Below, piece after piece: positions 24,271 through 35,015 of a DNA stretch of 64,000 nucleotides. How positions within the stretch are numbered: position 1 is the first letter of the stretch; the number at the start of each line of letters is the position of its first letter. This stretch comes from Isoetes taiwanensis (lineage: Eukaryota; Streptophyta; Lycopodiopsida; Isoetales; Isoetaceae), in contig JAJEKV010000056.1 of NCBI GenBank assembly GCA_021234155.1, positions 808,664 to 872,663 on the forward strand. Reading direction: 5' to 3'. The notes under the pieces were generated by a model that made no database searches, was not told the DNA's origin, and saw only the letters and a program-made list of their open reading frames with translations. The position numbers and the translations under genes were made by a program.

Positions 24271-26090
24271 TTATTTTGTAGTTTCTCATTGTTTGCTCTT
24301 CTATAAATTGTTTTGTATCTTTAGACCACAATAGTAGTTTCTATTGTAAAAGAAGCGTTCTTCCTTCATTTGACATTTTTTCTTGCTCGAACGCATCTGT
24401 ATGCCACAATATTTGTTTGTGATTTGTGGTAAATGTTCCAAAGGTGTTGATTGAACAAACCTTGGGACATCGCTATTCCATTTCAAAATGGTGCGCTTTA
24501 TATATTTTTAGAAACTATATGAAGAATGGAATATAATTATTTGTTTTCAATTTATAGATACAGGCCATACAATATTATGTTCTAGATATTCTAGAGGGAA
24601 ACACAAAAGAAAAAACATTTTCTTTTGTGAATACACTGATCAAGTGCAACCTCAGGTCATTGGCATATATTTCAAGAAAGCCTTACTTCTCGATAGACTA
24701 ATAGATTATTTTCGAAAGAAATGATTTTGCTACTAACTATTTGTTGTGTCTTCTATCTATACTGCTACTTTTTTGTATGTATATTGACATATGCACATAT
24801 ATATGTTCAGGTTTTGGCAGTATGCATTGTAGTTAGGGAATGCATGAGAATGCATATAGGTATAACATGGTGTCAACATGGTCATGGGTTTCTGAAAGTC
24901 AGATTCTCTTTCTGTTTATATATTGTGCGTCCACCTGATATAAAGCATTGATTTTTAAATCTCAAATTTGCTTTTTCAATTCTGGAAGTTACTTCTTACA
25001 CATTAATTAGCCTTCTCAAATGGTATGAATGGATCAAGGTTAGACTCAGTTTCAAAATCTTAACTGGCACTAGGTTGGACCTGGAGAAATTGGTCCTAAG
25101 TTGGACTTCATATAAATTCCCTCCTTTTGTTTCCATACAACCACATTTTGGTTAATCACCATATCAAATGCTTTGTAGTGTTTCTTGTAGCCCAACAATC
25201 ATATAAAGCCTCAACACTTGCATACTAAAATAAGGGATGACGTACGTACATCCCTCATATAGGTTGTCAATAGATGGTCCATTCTGGTTGCTCTCATATT
25301 TTAATATTGCCCACACATATTTTGGTGTAACCCATGGACCAAATCTTGCTCATGATCTACCAAAATTTGGGCGTATGGATCATATGCTAAGTTTTGGACA
25401 TATTTTCCTTGAAATACATATGTATAATCATGGTCTAGTGTAATTAAAGAGCCACACAATGTTGTGTAATGGATCCCATTTTTGGAATTAGACCATGACA
25501 CTTACTAACAATGGGATGCATATGACACAACTCATTGGCTCATTATTAAAAAATTTGTACTCTTGGGAGCAAAATTTCGAATCCTTTTAAATTTGTAATA
25601 CATGTGGCTCTATTGTTACAAGGGCGCTACAAGGGCGAAGATGCAATGGAAAATCCATACTCTTACTAACTTCATTGGCTGCATATAATATTCAAGGAGC
25701 ACAATTAACTCTAACTTCATCGATTGCATGTGGACCTTTTTCATTTAGCATTGAAGATCTGCATGGGTGCCACTTGTAGTTATAACCTTTCAACTTGCAT
25801 GTATTTTCTTGCCTTAGTTTGGTAGCTTTTTACATTTAGCTATGAGCCATTTTATACCTTTGTAGCTTACGTGCACCTTTTAACCTTAACATAGTTCCAC
25901 AACGAAGAGAGCACAAAAAAGATATGTGACAAATCTTGTTCAAAAGTCCATAGGTAGGCGTGACGTTAAAACTACTATCTATCTTATTTAGAACGTGTAC
26001 ACTTACCTTTTAGTCATGCCGAAAATCCCTTATGCCAAAAATAAACGCGTTCTACTTCTAACAATTTATTCATCCTTTATTTTTCCTTGG
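24270..26090. other. Transposon interior, no recognisable gene
   Basis: AT-rich sequence with only short open stretches on either strand; no domain seen. Confidence 0.35.
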
Positions 26091-26099
26091 ATTCCATTT

Positions 26100-27800
26100 T
26101 TAGGCGGCAACGTTTGCTATCATGAAAAAGAGGGGTCGAGAGGTTGCAACGACCAACGGGATAGCCATGGCGCGATGGCGGCCGGAGGTACTCTAGGATA
26201 CAGTTTTCCCCCCTCCTTCTTAAAATGCATTTGCGAAAAATGCATTGGCGATGTTTGTGCGTTAGCTGCTAGAAATATTATATTGATAGGTTACAGATGA
26301 TCATTTAGGTTGGAGACTGCTTACATGCATTCATGTGGCTGCATAGTGGAGTTTTTCATTTGCTTGCAAACATGCAGAGTCTTGCTGCCATCTGGATTCG
26401 ACTGGATCAAGAATTTGGTTCGGTAAGCTATGTTGTCTTGTCTTGTAAATGGGCCTTATTGTAAATGGCTTTTTAAATCGATCTGCAACATTATCTCCAT
26501 GTTCTGCTGCAGAGGCATATGAAGAAATCCAGCACCAACCTCTGAAACTACAGCTCTGGCAAATGGAAGCTCATGCAGGTTGTGGCGGGTAGGACCTTCC
26601 AACTGTAGCTCTGTTTCCTATGCCATTTATTTAGCTATTGTATTTAACCAGACTCATTTTGTGATGCAAGAGATTGATCGGCATCTGGAGCCAAACTACG
26701 GATGATGCTGCCAGATTGGATGCTTCAAATTCCATTGCTTTTGCCCTGTTTTTGACACATTGTTTTTCCTCTTTTCTGCTCTTCCAATTATGGCGAACAC
26801 CACCTGCATCAAGGGTTGTTGAAACCTGAAACTTCGTCTTGTAGATGTAGTCTTTAGAGCCTTGTTGTATCCGGGAGGAGGCGGATGTAAGTTATTAACA
26901 TGTGTGATATTTTACGTGCTTACTTTCTTTCTATGGATATCTTCCACTTGAACTAAATTTGTTTTGTAAATACATTTATCATTGTTTACCAGTTTTGGAA
27001 ATGGTCGGGGTTCTTGTATGGTGGATTTTTTATTTGCAGTAAATATGTCGAGTCTTGTTTTCATCGGGATTAGATTGGAGCAGGGATTTCGTTTCAATAA
27101 GGCAATGTTATCTAGGTTTAATTGTCCTCTAGCTATGATTTAGAATTAGAACAAGTTTTCTCCTCAGCTTCGGCAAATACATCCAGCTGTAAATGGGCCT
27201 CATTTTGTGATGCAGTACTTTGGGCTTGCTAAATCAATCTGCAACTTTACCTTGAGGTTATCCTTACTGTTCTTGCTATTTGGTTCTTCCCTTTTATTTC
27301 CCTTTTACTGGATCTGTTATATTGCAGAGGTATAAGAAGAAAATCCAGCACCAACTTGTGAAACTACAGTTCTGGCGAATGGAAGCTCATGCTGATTGAG
27401 GCAGGTAGGACCTTCCAAGTCTAGCTCTGTTTGTTATGCCATTTATTTAGCTAATGTTTATAAGCAGGGTTGCTTTGTTTGTTATGCAGGAGATCTTGGT
27501 CGGGATCTGGAGCCAGACTACGAATAATGCTTGGTAGCTTGTGGTTAGAGTGGAATGCTTCAAATGCCATTGTCTACCAATAGGAGACATACATCTAAAG
27601 TCAGCAGGTCTGGTAAAGTTTCATTGACGCCCTATTTTGCTACTTCAATGCTAACTCTAAGCCAGACCCTTGTTTTTTGACACACCATTTTTTCTCTTTT
27701 CTACTCTTCTAGCTATGGCAATAGGCAAACACTGCCTGCACCAAGGGTAGTTCAAAGCTAGGAATATGCGTGGAATGTAATTTTTGGGTCTCCATGTTGA
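26100..27800 (+). pseudogene. Exon-like blocks in tandem duplicate, possibly a captured or element gene
   Basis: A possible first exon begins at an ATG near 26121 (MKKRGREVATTNGIAMARWR) and ends before a GT. A block near 26380-26425 reads SLAAIWIRLDQEFG, bounded by CAG before and GTAAGC after. A third near 26520-26580 reads YEEIQHQPLKLQLWQMEAHA. The second and third blocks recur about 700-810 bp further on (27040-27110 and 27330-27400), now with stops. The intron-like signals and conserved pattern between copies suggest past coding. I do not recognise the protein. Confidence 0.4.
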
Positions 27801-28122
27801 ATACAGTAGATGTAATCTGCGGGGACTTGTCCATCACCACAGGGAACTAGAGGTGATCCAACTAGAGGTGATCTGTTTAAGTTGGATTCATATGTGATCC
27901 ATTTGAGCTGTATTAATATATGTTTGATGTTTAAGTACTTAAATACAAATGCAAGGTCGTTACTTTCTTCCTATGTTGGATGTGTGCTATTTGATCTAAA
28001 TTTACGTTGTACATATATTTCTTTTTAAAAATAGATTTGTCATTGTTTTGTTTATTTTTTGGAATGGTTGGGGTTCAAATCCCCTTGCTCCCTGATTTGT
28101 GTTGCTGTTGAGGAGCGGTTGA

Positions 28123-28248
28123 GGAAAGCAAATATAGTGGCATAGCTGGAATACGTACTACAATATATAAAAGAAACCATTCATAGGAAAGCAAATATAG
28201 TGGCATAGCTGGAATACGTACTACAATATATAAAAGAAACCATTCACA
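28123..28248. repeat. 63-bp tandem duplication
   Basis: GGAAAGCAAATATAGTGGCA and the following 43 bases occur twice in succession, 28123-28185 and 28186-28248, with almost no difference, so the duplication is young. A second, looser ~55-bp duplication (GTGAAATGCTTCAAACAA) follows at 28280-28370. Confidence 0.8.
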
Positions 28249-28299
28249 GTCTTTAATGGTTTCAATGGTTTCAGTTTACAAAACGTGAAATGCTTCAAA

Positions 28300-28870
28300 C
28301 AATAAAACATTGTTAGCTATCATTATTAAACATGAAATGCTTCAAACAACAAAACATTGTTGGTTATCATACTGGTTTATTAATGATAAACATGCAGCTA
28401 ATACATAACAAAACCATACACATTTAGGACAAACAATTACTATAAATAATCATAATTTACATCTAATGCATTGCGAACCATGTGCACTTACCATGACATT
28501 TAGCCATGCTAGTATACCACAACAATCAACACATTATAAAATCACATAAATAGAGCACTATATTAAACCACATCCACAACAGCACTATATTAAACCACAT
28601 CCACAACCATCGTGTTATACCACATGCACAAGCCATACCCTTAAAACACTATAATGTACCACATCAACTTACCAACATGTAATACCACTTTGACAAACTC
28701 TACAAAGAAACTATGCAATTACCATGTCATAATACCATCATAACAAACATTACAAGAGAACCCATTAGTTTAGCCACATATGGTTTTTAATGATATCAAC
28801 CCACAAACATGCATTGATTTTCTAGAATAGTTTTCTAGTTATAACCATGGGAAAAACCATGCAGTGTTAT
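28300..28870. repeat. Right subterminal repeats of the CACAAGGCAC transposon
   Basis: AAACCACATCCACAAC and related CCAYA motifs are repeated, including an almost exact 25-bp pair near 28560-28600. The composition mirrors the left subterminal zone. Confidence 0.55.
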
Positions 28871-29552
28871 AATTTTGAGTGCCTTGTGATGGGCACTTGT
28901 GGCATGATAGGTCTTTGCTTGCATTGGTTGAATAGGAATAGGTGGTGCTTGTTGCATGTAAACAAATACCGGATTGGCCCTCTCAAAGAATCTCTTCTCC
29001 CTACATTCTTGATCATTATGGCCCTTGATTTGGCATCTTGGCAGAATTTCAGCAATCTACATGTAGTATCGGAATGTCAATAGACCCACAATACTCACAA
29101 GTAATAAAGCGCACCTCCTTGGCTTCTCACCAATTGTGAGCTTAGAAATCTTGGCTGCAATATCCTCTGTTTTATGCTCTTGGGCGGCAACTTCATGAAT
29201 GTATCCTAGCTTATCTTCAGCCTTGAGAGCATACTTTTTTGTGCCTCTAGTAATGTTGTAAATTTATTTTAGCCTTCACCTTATGAGCAATAGCTCGTTT
29301 GACCCCTTCACATACCATTGGATATCCATTTCATCATTCCTTGCAATCTTCCAATGAACCACGGCTTTGAGAACCGCAATGTACCTCTCGATTATACTCT
29401 CTAATTGATTCATTTTCCTTTTTGTGTGAAATTTGTCCACCTTTCCATAGTCTTATCCTTACCATGGACTTCTTGATAATTAGCAATAAGCTTCCTTTAA
29501 TTCACGATATGTCATGGTATCATTTGAGTTTGTACCCATTCCTCCTTTGAAT

Positions 29553-30095
29553 CATTAGGGTTTTTGAGATTAAAAAGGGTCTTCAAAACATGCCAACTAA
29601 GCCAAATGAAGATAAATGAACTACCAATCAGAAATCGAACTTTGTGGGTCGGTCGAGCAAAATATTATAACTAACTCAACTGGATCACATTTTCTAGCAT
29701 ATGTTGATAGAAAAGTCAAATGAGCTCTCGTTTAGTGCAATAGGATCTCGTTGAGATCTTTCCAACCTTAGGTGCTTTGCACATATTTTAACCACTTATG
29801 ATTGTCAAAACTCAAAAAAATATAGTTTTACCCGGTTTTTACTATTCTACGGGGCTAAAAACTATGCAAACCACCCAAGGTTAGAAAGATCTCGATGAGA
29901 TCTATCTATTGCACTAAACAAAAGCTCATTTGGACTTTTCTATCAATACTTATGCTAGAAAATGTAATCCAAAGGAGTTAGTTATAACTGCTTTTTTTGG
30001 ACCTTGATTACCGATACATTTTTCGATTGGTAGTTCATATAGCTTGGGTCCAGATTCTTAGAAGGCCCTTTTATGATCTCAAAAATCCCCTAATG
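29553..30095. mobile_element. Foldback-type element with long terminal inverted repeats
   Basis: The ends read CATTAGGGTTTTTGAGAT and ATCTCAAAAATCCCCTAATG, and the arms remain complementary for over 200 bp (for example GATCTCGTTGAGATC near 29750 against GATCTCGATGAGATC near 29890). Only about 100 bp lie between the arms. There is no coding capacity. Flanks CTTTGAAT and CTTTGTAA hint at an 8-9 bp target duplication, which would suit a hAT or MULE derivative, but the match is imperfect. Confidence 0.6.
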
Positions 30096-30686
30096 CTTTG
30101 TAAAAGAACTATGAAACCAAAGCAAGTAATCAGCGTAGGTAACTTACATCACTGGCAGTACCTCTCAAACTTCACAATATGCTTCAAAAGGATCCCGATC
30201 TACCGGATCATCAAACTTTAGAATCCCCATTGTCCGAAAACCCCATATCATAGGTAGTAATACAGCCACGCCTCTTCTTGGGTTTCTTGAAATTGAAAAA
30301 CGAAATGGAATCTCCCTTCAATTTGAAAACGAATCTAGATCGGTAAATGGAATCAAAACCTCACGGATCGAGAATTAGACCCCGGATCTGCTCCCAAATC
30401 GAAAACGAAATTGAATCTTGATGCAATTTTGAGCCAAAGATTGACTCACGGGTCCCCTTCTTGTTACGATAGAGCTTGGTGGTATATCCTTCTTACTTCT
30501 CTTGGGCATAAAAACTATGCTCCCTTTGTCAAATTCTACCCCACAAATCAATTACAAGAAAATCCCATTCACCCAAGAAATTGCTCCTCCTCAATGGTGC
30601 CGCTTTCTTTTGCAAGCGAACACCAATACCAATGGTAACAACTCCTTTTCAATGGAAATTCTTGCCGATCAATGGTGCATGTGAAA

Positions 30687-30704
30687 CCTTTGTGGTCGCC
30701 AAAT
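30687..30704 (-). promoter_or_regulatory. Gypsy primer binding site candidate (inverted arm)
   Basis: Directly after the inverted LTR the minus strand reads ATTTGGCGACCACAAAGG. A TGG two to three bases after the LTR end is the usual start of a primer site complementary to a tRNA 3' CCA end. The matching tRNA was not identified. Confidence 0.45.
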
Positions 30705-30973
30705 TGTTAGAGCACGAACTCTAACCTTGCAAGAAGGATGAAAAACCCAACAATACAAGCTCAATCTATCGGAACAAGGCAATGCACAACACAAAGAATC
30801 ATCATCTCCATAGCTAGATCAAGCAAAATGCTCTCTCCCAATACACCGTTTCTCTCTCTCTCTCTACCTTTCGGATAATTGTCATCATAATGCCTACAAT
30901 GCATACGTGCAAATATCACTTGCGGCGTGCATGCGCCGTATATCACTCTATATACGGTATATGATGAGTGTGG
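30705..30973 (-). repeat. Gypsy LTR in inverted orientation, truncated
   Basis: Starts TGTTAGAGCACGAACTCTAA on the plus strand, the reverse complement of the 3' LTR end (36653-36674). It runs to CACACTCATCAT of the LTR and then stops at 30973, where plus-strand gag begins (GAGCATAAAC). This is the turning point of the inverted duplication. Confidence 0.7.
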
Positions 30974-32090
30974 AATTTCGAGCATAAACATAAAAGGATA
31001 TTGCAGCCAAGATTTCTAAGCTTACAATTGGTGAGAAGCCAAGGGAGGTGCGATTTATTACTTGTGAGTATTGTGGGTCTATTGGGCATTCACGATACTA
31101 CATGTAGATTGCTGAAATTCTGCTCAAGATGTCAAATCAAGGGCCATAATGATCAAGAATGTAGGGAGAAGAGATTCTTTGAGAGGGCCAATCCGGTATT
31201 TGCTGTTATGCAACAAGCACCACCTATTCCTATTCAACCAATGCAAAAGCACCTATCATACCACAAGTTCCAATGATGCCACAAGCTCCAATTGCCCAAC
31301 AAGTTCCAATGGGTTTCCACACCAATGGTACAGCCAAAAAGCAGGGATGGTATCCAAGTAAGGCTCATTTGTATTGCAAGTTATGTGATAAATTCAAGCA
31401 TGATGAGACTACTTGTTGGAAAATCCATGGGAAACCAGAATGGGCAACCAACAAGTATCCATCAAAGCGACAAGTGTTTGAATCATTACCTCTTCCTAAT
31501 AATGATGTTCGATTCAAGATGCAAAGTAAATTGATAATCCTCAAGTTAAGGCTCTTATTGAGGAGCTTAAGAAACAAGAGAAGGCAAAATCAGTAGTAAA
31601 TTGTGGATTTGTTGAGGTAGATAGTGACCCATTTCAAAAGAAGAAGAAGAGATTGGAGAAGTAAATGCGGTTACAAGATCACAAAGGTGGTGCAAGAACC
31701 AAGAGTAGTGCCAATTGCGGAGAAGACTAAGACCTTCTTTCCAAAAGCTTTGAAGGAACAAGCTTTGAAGGTGTCAAGACCTAAGAAGGTGCAATTCAAT
31801 ATCTGCCCACGTAAGCGTTTCAGTCTATAGAAGAAAATCAGCCCATAGTGATGTCTCCTATGGTGGATGAGGAAAGTCAAAATGAAGATGATGTGATCAG
31901 CCAAGTTTTGGCCACTAAAGTTACACTTACTCTGGAGCAATTGATGCATTATTCTCCAAATTTGTTGCAAGAGTTAGGGGGAAGGACAAAATCAGAAATT
32001 TCAGTCCAACAAATCATATCAAATGATACAAACAAGAGGAGAATGGAGCTACCAGCCCGGCAATCCAAGGATCCCGGCCATTTCTTTGTG
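30974..32090 (+). pseudogene. Gypsy gag, plus-strand copy lacking its N-terminus
   Basis: Three zinc-knuckle-like clusters are visible: CEYCGSIGH near 31065, CSRCQIKGHNDQEC near 31125, and CKLCDKFKHDETTC near 31375-31415. A Pro/Gln-rich spacer (MMPQAPIAQQVPMG) lies between the second and third. The C-terminal block has LATKVTLTLEQLMHYSPNLL near 31910-31970. Frameshifts separate the clusters. Gag would form the retrotransposon particle and bind RNA through the knuckles. Confidence 0.65.
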
Positions 32091-32480
32091 ATGTGAGTAT
32101 TAATGGATATTTAATCAAAGAGGCCAACATAGATGCGTGGTGGAGTGAATGTAATGCCTTACCACATAATGCTTCAAGTTGGATTGAAAATGATGGAACC
32201 GACAACTATGATGCTCAAAGCATTCAATCAAATGAAGATGCAGCCTATGGGAGTCATAAGAAATGTCTTATGCAAGGTCTATGAGGTGGAAGCAATCTTG
32301 GATTTCATGGTTTTGAAATTTCCGAGAGTGTGCATCTTGAAACTTATACTTTGTTGTTGGAGCGGACATGGTTAGATGCCGGTACAAGCTGAGACTTCAT
32401 GGAGGAAGCGTGAAATGAACATCTTTCAAGGAGAACACAAGGTTACTATAGATCATCCTCTGAAATCAGCAAAGGTACCT
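32090..32480 (+). pseudogene. Gypsy aspartic protease (retropepsin) remnant
   Basis: The block VNVMPYHIMLQVGLKMMEPT (from about 32144) followed by MLKAFNQMKMQPMGVI and then FMVLKFPRVCILKLIL matches the retropepsin fold region of plant gypsy elements, normally opening DxGAxxNVMPY. The catalytic Asp triplet just upstream is scrambled by a small deletion. It would cut the gag-pol polyprotein. Confidence 0.5.
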
Positions 32481-32914
32481 TTCTTTGCAATCTTTCTTTG
32501 AGCAGCCCATGATTAGGAAATCAGCAAAGAGAATGCTATGGTGTCGTCGACAGCAAGGTCTTAGTTGTTTTCATGTCTTGGAAGTTGGTGAGCGGGGGAA
32601 GATAAGACTTTGTACAAGTGGTTAAAAGGTACCCAAATTTCAGAAATATGTCATTTACAAAGCAACAAGTTGCAGATAAGTATATCCAAAGACTTGAAAG
32701 TATTGGGACGGTGAGTTACAAGAGACTCTTTGTAAACATGAAGGAGGAGTCCATTCAAAGACCCATTGATGACACTTTATTTCCAGCAAGGTATTGATCT
32801 AGATCAAGTAGAGATGCTGATTTTGACATCAAGCATGGATGGGGTAAAAGAAATCAGCCCACTATACAAGTACAAGAAGCTTGGTGGCATGCGCACATTC
32901 TGGAGGATGAGGTA

Positions 32915-33160
32915 AATCAGATCAGTCCATATTCACCACAGTCATTACAGTCACCACATGCACCAAATTCATCACAATCATCACATCCACCACATCCATT
33001 ACAGTCACCACAGTCATCACATGCACCACATTCATCACAGTCACCACATTCACCACAATCACCACATTCGTCACTTTGGCCACCACATTCATCACAATCA
33101 CCACATTCGTCACCACACTCACCACCTTCATTACAGTCACCACATTGATCAAGAACATCA
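32915..33160 (+). repeat. Minisatellite encoding a Ser-Pro-His linker between protease and RT
   Basis: Degenerate repeats of CATTCACCACARTCAYCACA keep a multiple-of-three period. In the frame continuing from upstream (EDEVNQISPYSPQSLQSPHA) they encode about 70 residues of SPQS/SPHS-type repeats. Keeping the frame suggests the array expanded while the polyprotein was coding. The Cys/Asp/Gly-rich minus-strand ORF over it is a shadow. Confidence 0.6.
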
Positions 33161-33239
33161 ATATTTCTCAAGGAAATCGGAAGAATTGATTACTATTGAG
33201 GAGATCTTACTCAAGAGGAGGAACGTGATTTGATATCTT

Positions 33240-34330
33240 TGTTAAGAGAATTGAGGATGTTTTGGCAAGAAATTACAAGGAATTGAAAGGCATTCCACCA
33301 GAGGTTGTGGTTCATACCATTAATTTGAAACAAGGCTCAAAACCGGTCCAACAAGCTCAAAGGAGAATGAGTCCACAATAGAGGAGCAAGTAAAGGTTGA
33401 AGTCATGAAGCTTTTGGAGGCGGGATTTATTGTACCAGTGCCAAATTCAGATTGGATCAGTTCTATTGTACCAGTGAGAAAGCCAAATAACTCAATCCGA
33501 GTATGCATTGATTACAGGGATCTCAATAAAGCTACCAAAAGAGATCATAAATCGTTGCAGGAAATCAGGCCTATTCTTTCTTGGATGGGTACTCAGGATA
33601 TAATCAGATCCAAATCTATCCACCACATCAAGCAATGACGGCTTTTCAACACCTTTTGGCATATATGCTTACAAGGTATTACCTTTTGGCCTCACAAATG
33701 CTCCAGCCACATTTGAGAGCTATGACATATGCTTTTCATGATATTAGACTTTTTGAGAGTCTTTATAGATGACTTGACAGTGTTTTCGAATCCAAGAAGG
33801 GATCACTTGGATCATCTCAGAAAAGTTCTTGAAAGATGCCGATTGTATGGCATAAGTTTGAATCCTGCTAAGTGTATTTTCTTCACTAGAGGAGGAAAAC
33901 TATTGGGCAATTATGTTTCAAAAGGGATTACAAGTGGATCATGGTAAGATTGCAGCCTTGGAGAAGGTGAAACCACCTACAAAATGTATCACAAGTGAGA
34001 AGCTTATATGGCCAACTCGGTTTTAGTAGGAGGTATTTGCATAATTTTGCTAAAGTAACTTGACCACTTGTGGATTGTATGAAGCAAGGGCAGAATTTTA
34101 GATGGAAGGAGGATGCTCAAGAAGCATTTGAATGGTGTCTTGGACAATTGAAGGAGAGAACTTTGCTGATTCCTCCAAGAATGAGTGAGCCATTTCATTT
34201 ATTCTTTACGGTTTTGGGAGCAAGCTTTGGCTGTCACACTATGTCAAAACAAATCAGTAAAAGCATTATGATGTGAATTACTATGCTAATAGGTTGTTAA
34301 CTCCATAAAAGCAGAAATGGACTCATGTGG
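33240..34330 (+). pseudogene. Gypsy reverse transcriptase and start of RNase H, frameshifted
   Basis: Visible blocks in order: KLLEAGFIVPVPNSDWISSI (33408), VCIDYRDLNKAT (about 33505-33540), DGYSGYNQIQIYPPHQA (33583), the active-site motif FIDDLTVFS (about 33762), then RRDHLDHLRKVLERCRLYGI and LNPAKCIFF (to 33890), and YLHNFAKV near 34035. This is the standard order of Ty3/gypsy RT, with FIDD in place of the usual YIDD. Frame changes near 33570, 33650, 33750 and 33940 make it inactive. RT would copy element RNA into DNA. Confidence 0.8.
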
Positions 34331-34956
34331 AGCATCTTGGGTTGGCATTGAAGTGGGCCTTGAACAAATTTAGACACTATCTTCTTCCCTCACAATTGAA
34401 TTCAGCAAATATACAACATGTTTACATTTATATGGATGTGAACCCATTGCCATGCATTTACAATAAGACCTGGGTCCAAGATCCTAAGTTTACAAGATGG
34501 GCTCTTATCATACAAGAATTTGAGTTGAAGTATGTTAAGATGGCTCAAGGAGCTCATAATCCAAGTGCCTATTTGAGTAGTGGTGCTGAAATAGAAGAGG
34601 AAACAGACCAGCAAGTAGCATTTCAGGATAATGGAGTATTACAAGGGTTCATTGAGACCGTGGATCTTTGGTATGCCAATATATACAGGTATTTACAAGA
34701 TCAGACTTATCCTTCATCATTTTCAAAGCAACAAAAGCATGCTCTTAGAGTACAAGCAGCTGGTTATGTGGTGCATGAGGCTATTCTTTATAAGAGGACT
34801 ATGGAAGGTCTCTTATTAAGATGTGTTGCTGGTCAGCAAACTCAGGATTTGTTGCAGCAAGCACATGATTGCCAGGGGCATTTTGCAGCCGTAACCACAC
34901 TCGGAAGATCCTTCATTGGGGATATATTATTGGCCAACTCTTTACAAGGATACTAG
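34327..34956 (+). CDS. Gypsy RNase H C-terminus and integrase zinc domain
   Basis: An open stretch of 209 residues begins inside the polyprotein, so the ATG is not a true start. Early residues (HLGLALKWALNKFRHYLLPS) match the gypsy RNase H segment. VTDHKPL is decayed to VYIYMDVNPL, followed by RWALIIQEFELKYVK and an integrase zinc region with His at QQAHDCQGHFA. The partner CEKCQRHK lies just beyond, in another frame (about 34975-34995). A frameshift near 34930 breaks the link to the integrase core. Confidence 0.65.
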   Translation: MEHLGLALKWALNKFRHYLLPSQLNSANIQHVYIYMDVNPLPCIYNKTWVQDPKFTRWALIIQEFELKYVKMAQGAHNPSAYLSSGAEIEEETDQQVAFQDNGVLQGFIETVDLWYANIYRYLQDQTYPSSFSKQQKHALRVQAAGYVVHEAILYKRTMEGLLLRCVAGQQTQDLLQQAHDCQGHFAAVTTLGRSFIGDILLANSLQGY

Positions 34957-35015
34957 AGACTTTGTTAGTAAATGTGAGAAGTGTCAAAGGCACAAGCGAT
35001 TAATGCCACAATAAT

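Larger units (their letters stand above)
23681..28888. mobile_element. DNA transposon with CACAAGGCAC termini and 3-bp target duplication
   Basis: The left end starts CACAAGGCACCC at 23681 and the right end finishes GAGTGCCTTGTG at 28888, a 12-bp terminal inverted repeat with one mismatch. ATG flanks it on both sides (23678-23680, 28889-28891). The interrupted gag sequence rejoins cleanly when one ATG is removed, matching the uninterrupted gag near 31260-31290. Long subterminal zones rich in ACCACTAT and ATGGTTT motifs lie inside each end. A 3-bp duplication and subterminal repeats fit the CACTA superfamily, though the terminus is CACAA rather than CACTA. No transposase is recognisable, so it is probably non-autonomous. 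Confidence 0.65.
28892..30704 (-). pseudogene. Gypsy gag, inverted copy, N-terminal part and leader
   Basis: Read on the minus strand this follows the inverted LTR and continues to the transposon at 28888. It matches plus-strand gag around 30980-31265 (HKTEDIAAKISKLTIGEKPR near 29170-29110). The region 29290-30700, which would encode the N-terminus, has no plus-strand counterpart because the right arm starts inside gag. A foldback element interrupts it at 29553-30095. Reading frames are broken; an entry ATG cannot be assigned safely. Confidence 0.55.

Noticed and set aside
32917-33171. Minus-strand Cys/Asp/Gly-rich ORF resembling a cysteine-rich repeat protein
   Set aside because: It is the antisense shadow of the Ser-Pro-His minisatellite in gypsy pol.
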